Of a DNA stretch of 64,000 nt, positions 61,901-64,000 are shown piece by piece; position 1 is the stretch's first letter; every line of letters begins with the position of its first letter. The position numbers and the translations under genes were made by a program. The DNA lies in assembly GCF_036669915.1 (NCBI RefSeq), contig NC_089324.1, positions 7,188,244-7,252,243 of the forward strand, given 5' to 3'. Source of the DNA: Pocillopora verrucosa (lineage: Eukaryota; Cnidaria; Anthozoa; Scleractinia; Pocilloporidae). The notes under the pieces were generated by a model that worked only from the letters and a program-made list of their open reading frames with translations, ran no database searches and had not been told where the DNA came from.

Positions 61901-62475
61901 TTGTCATTATCATTGTCACTGTCATTATCATTTTCATTGTCATCTTCATCGTTATCGCCGTCGTCGTCATCGTTGTCGTCACCTTCATCGTCATGATCGT
62001 TGTCGCTCTCTATCAACTTATTACTATCTTATCGTTATCGGCGCTGCCATTGTCATCTTAATAAGAATCATCATTGTCATCTCTTCCAGTTTTCACTGAT
62101 GATAAGAAGGAGCTCTTCTAAGCCAAAGGAATATCTTGCACAAATGTCGTCGAGACACCTATTGTCACGATCAGTTTATGTTGATGGTGGCTTAGATTAC
62201 ATGATTCTCATAATTTCGGGTTGAGTTCGACCAAATTGCGTGGGAACTGTTGATAGTACACAGGTCACATTTCTTATTGTATCTCGATTGTATTAATGAA
62301 GTTCCGTGTACCCACATAAGGTCTTTTATCAAAGATTTTGGCACTGAATTTGTCTAATTCTCTGTTTCTTTTGTTCATGGTGCTAGCAACTGACAACATC
62401 AGACTTAATCAGTTCTTGGAGTTGGTGGCGCTGTTTGGCCCTTTCAAGCCAGGACGAGAGGGATGCCTGCAAAAG
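55908..62475 (+). CDS. Death-domain protein gene, 5' and 3' incomplete
   Basis: Seven exons with consistent phases: 55908-55957, 56492-56579, 58571-58965, 60070-60110, 60787-60854, 61453-61567, 62387-62475, 282 codons in total. The third exon carries a death domain: DFDWEVKNEFAKSLDD, DWRLVASRLGF, KPTIELLRQC, CKDLLEILVDINRSDVLDD. It is followed by a Ser-rich tail, an acidic link (EVVAEESDEKG), then EFWKNIPGTKERK, RWSNFCQAAKN, VQKFLSKLLGLEYGN and LNQFLELVALFGPFKPG. This last part recalls the helical, EF-hand-like segment placed before SH2 domains in some signalling proteins (weak). Death domains assemble adaptor complexes in apoptosis and innate immunity. True start unknown (ATG inside the first exon is possible); the gene continues past 62,475, probably beyond the window. 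Its first two exons are duplicated and broken near 36.1-36.9 kb. Confidence 0.75.
56032..56419. mobile_element. MITE with about 80-100 bp inverted repeats
   Basis: The left repeat starts AACTCTCACATTTCATTTCG and includes TTAACCCTTTCACTCCCAAG. The right repeat (to 56,419) is its inverse with few mismatches (CTTGGGAGTGAAAGGGTTAA ... CGAAATGAAATGTGAGAGTT). Total 388 bp, no ORF. It sits in an intron of the death-domain gene. Confidence 0.9.
56735..56900 (+). repeat. SINE-like tRNA-derived repeat, degraded
   Basis: AAGAGGTAGAGCATC and, about 60 bases on, GGTTTGATTCTTC resemble worn A and B boxes. They are followed by three diverged copies of a GACTCAGAATTTTTC-type word. A further partial head (TGACTGAGTGGTAGTGTATC) lies near 57,092. 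Confidence 0.45.
57440..57550. repeat. Dispersed imperfect palindrome repeat (copy B)
   Basis: AACTCAAGAAGTGGGGAGAA, its inverse (CATGTTTCTCCTTACACTTC) and a CACGCTCTAACCGCTTCTTG tail; counterpart of 37,428-37,567. Confidence 0.6.
57746..58570. other. Unique intron sequence upstream of the death-domain exon
   Basis: First sequence beyond the duplicated block. No repeats or coding motifs; it ends in a T-rich tract and the acceptor TTTTTTTTTGTGAATGCAG of the death-domain exon. Confidence 0.5.
61085..61165 (-). repeat. tRNA-derived SINE fragment
   Basis: Minus strand TATAGCTCAGTGGTAGACTA and, about 20 bases on, AAGTACTAATTGGAAGGTTT match the head of the SINE at 33,906. The B box is altered. 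Confidence 0.55.
61728..62060. repeat. Microsatellite, TCATTA/TCG-type repeats
   Basis: Long CATTAT and CATCAT runs (about 61,732-61,960) grade into GTCGTC-type trinucleotides (61,957-62,010). All long frames here are repeat artefacts. The tract is in an intron of the death-domain gene. Confidence 0.95.
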
Positions 62476-64000
62476 GTGCTCTTCAATTGCCTCAGATAAT
62501 TGTTTGTGTCTAGATGAGAAAGAGACAATTAAGGGATTTTTTTGCGCGTAATAAGTACGTTACTAAGGTTTCAGTTTGAAATTGGAAGGAAATAGGGAGG
62601 TTAAAAAAACCACGACGGCAACGGCAACGGGAACGTCGCTAAACGAAAGATTTAATGAGCAGAACAATGGCTGTGCACGTGCGTTATGGTAACTTTCTTT
62701 GTATCCTCTGCAAAACTAGAACGTGAAATGACCAAACTTTGCGTTGTATGGAGAACGTGAACGACGCTGGCTTATTTTTTAAATTTCTTTTCTTAATTTA
62801 ACGCTGTTTTCCATATTCAGTTTCGAGATAGTTTTGACAGTGAGAAACAAACTAAATTACTCTAGAGTATTGTGAGATTTGTAGGTTAGATATAAGTTAT
62901 TTTTTTTAACCGACGTTGTCCACGGCGTTACCGTGGTCGTTCCTAAAATTCCCTAAATTGGGGTACTTTGCTTGCAATGAAAGTATTTTAACCCAAAAAT
63001 AGTCGATTGCAAGCACTATATCCTACACCCATGGATTTCAATAAAAGCCGCCGGGTTACCGGCAGTCTGCTTCCGCCTTTAACCCTTTACGCCCTAAGAT
63101 CCGTATGTATATTCTCCATACTGTCCTCCGTACATTTCCAAAGAGGCTGGCAAGGAGAATTTGTTTCACAATCAAGAACTGCTTTAGTTGGTGATCATCT
63201 TCTCTATTCGCGTGACTTTCATGTTTGAATGAGGGGTGATATTGTAAGGACAATATAGATGCTAGTCACTCATAGGGGCTGAAAGGTTACGACCTCTCAC
63301 CGCCTTCTGTGTAGCCTGTCAATGGGCTTTCGTGTTTGGGTTTCGCGTGGGCTTACACACGAGTGAGTTACTTCCCGGTAGGCCATTGGTTTTCGAATTT
63401 CCTGCGTTTAACGAGGAACGTAACATTCGGAATGATCAGGAATGAGAGGCAAATTACAGAGGTTTCAGTAGTAATTACTTAAACAGCACTCTCTTCGATA
63501 ACTAGAATGCTGGAGAGTGCATCTCCGATCTTCCGGATTTCAAAATTTTTTCCGGGGAAACATGCCCCCAAATACAGCCCCCTCCATCCTTGGGGAAAGA
63601 GCCTTACAGCCGCCCATTACACAATGGGTAGCAGCTCATGGAAAAAAAAATATATTGAAGGCCCCTGTATATTATACGGTTTGTTTAATTTATTGATATT
63701 AGTTGACAACCAAACGCGACTACCGTGCCAGGAATTCATCACTCAAAGGCTTCACATGGCTAGAATGAATATAGGATTAGGACGCGGATGAACATCTCAC
63801 TTCGTCTTTCTCTCCTGCATCTACGCTTTTCATGTGTTTTCTGTTCCTTGTTGACGATTGACGTTTATCTAATCAAGTTTTCATTTTTGCTAGAAAAAGC
63901 ATAGAAAAGAAAAGGAAAATTCAAGAAGAATGTTCTCTAGTTTTTTTTTTTTTTTAGCATTTAGCAGTGTAGAATTTTAACCTCTTTGAATTTCTCGCCC
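62476..64000. other. Right edge, no further exon recognised
   Basis: No exon continuing the death-domain gene could be supported here. A MITE-like copy occupies about 63,079-63,290 (AACCCTTTACGCCCTAAGAT ... GATGCTAGTCACTCATAGGG, inverted ends AACCCTTTA/GGGGCTGAAAGGTTA). The remainder shows only short motif-free frames. Confidence 0.5.

Noticed and set aside
61674..62099. His/Tyr-rich and Asp/Asn-rich frames
   Set aside because: Repeat artefacts of the CATTAT microsatellite inside an intron.

Overview
This window looks like nuclear DNA of an anthozoan cnidarian, probably a stony coral or close relative. The evidence is AT-rich intergenic DNA, short exons with GT-AG introns, a Six4/5-class homeobox gene, a BEL/Pao retrotransposon, Penelope-like and ISL2EU-type elements, many MITEs and tRNA-derived SINEs, and remains of a Cys/His-rich multicopy family that I associate with cnidarian genomes. 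No species call is possible by eye.

Layout. 1-9 kb is repeat-rich with no convincing gene: a SINE, a trinucleotide microsatellite, a 1.14-kb tandem duplication, a triplicated 150-bp block and a LINE tail. A two-exon Six4/5 gene lies at 9.2-10.6 kb (minus). 10.6-15.1 kb holds only small repeats. A MITE at 15.1 kb is followed by a BEL/Pao element (15,573-20,152) with identical 215-bp LTRs; its polyprotein is open but lacks RNase H and the front of the integrase. A single-exon Tctex1/DYNLT dynein light chain gene follows (20.4-20.9 kb, minus). 20.9-25.3 kb looks empty.

25.8-57.7 kb is a direct segmental duplication. Each copy carries the same minus-strand gene. By splice-phase reading it has nine exons and encodes a short helical N-terminus, a TKL-like protein kinase, a linker and a Nudix-like C-terminal domain. 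Copy B (41,343-54,687) is open throughout, about 757 residues. Copy A (26,249-35,178) is broken in exons 1, 2, 3 and 6. Each copy also carries the first recognisable exons of a divergent plus-strand gene. Only next to copy B does that gene continue into a death domain and further exons (55,908-62,475), and it is incomplete at the right edge. So copy B is a head-to-head kinase/Nudix and death-domain locus, which suggests innate-immune or cell-death signalling (inference).

Mobile DNA entered the copies after they split. Copy A has a Penelope-like fragment that keeps a hammerhead-ribozyme signature. Copy B has, in intron 1, an ISL2EU-type transposon that kept the front halves of its two convergent genes and lost both back halves. 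Between the copies lie a decayed Cys/His-rich family gene (38.6-40.0 kb) and a short 29-residue helical repeat array. All exon models come from reading splice sites and phases by eye and have no transcript support.
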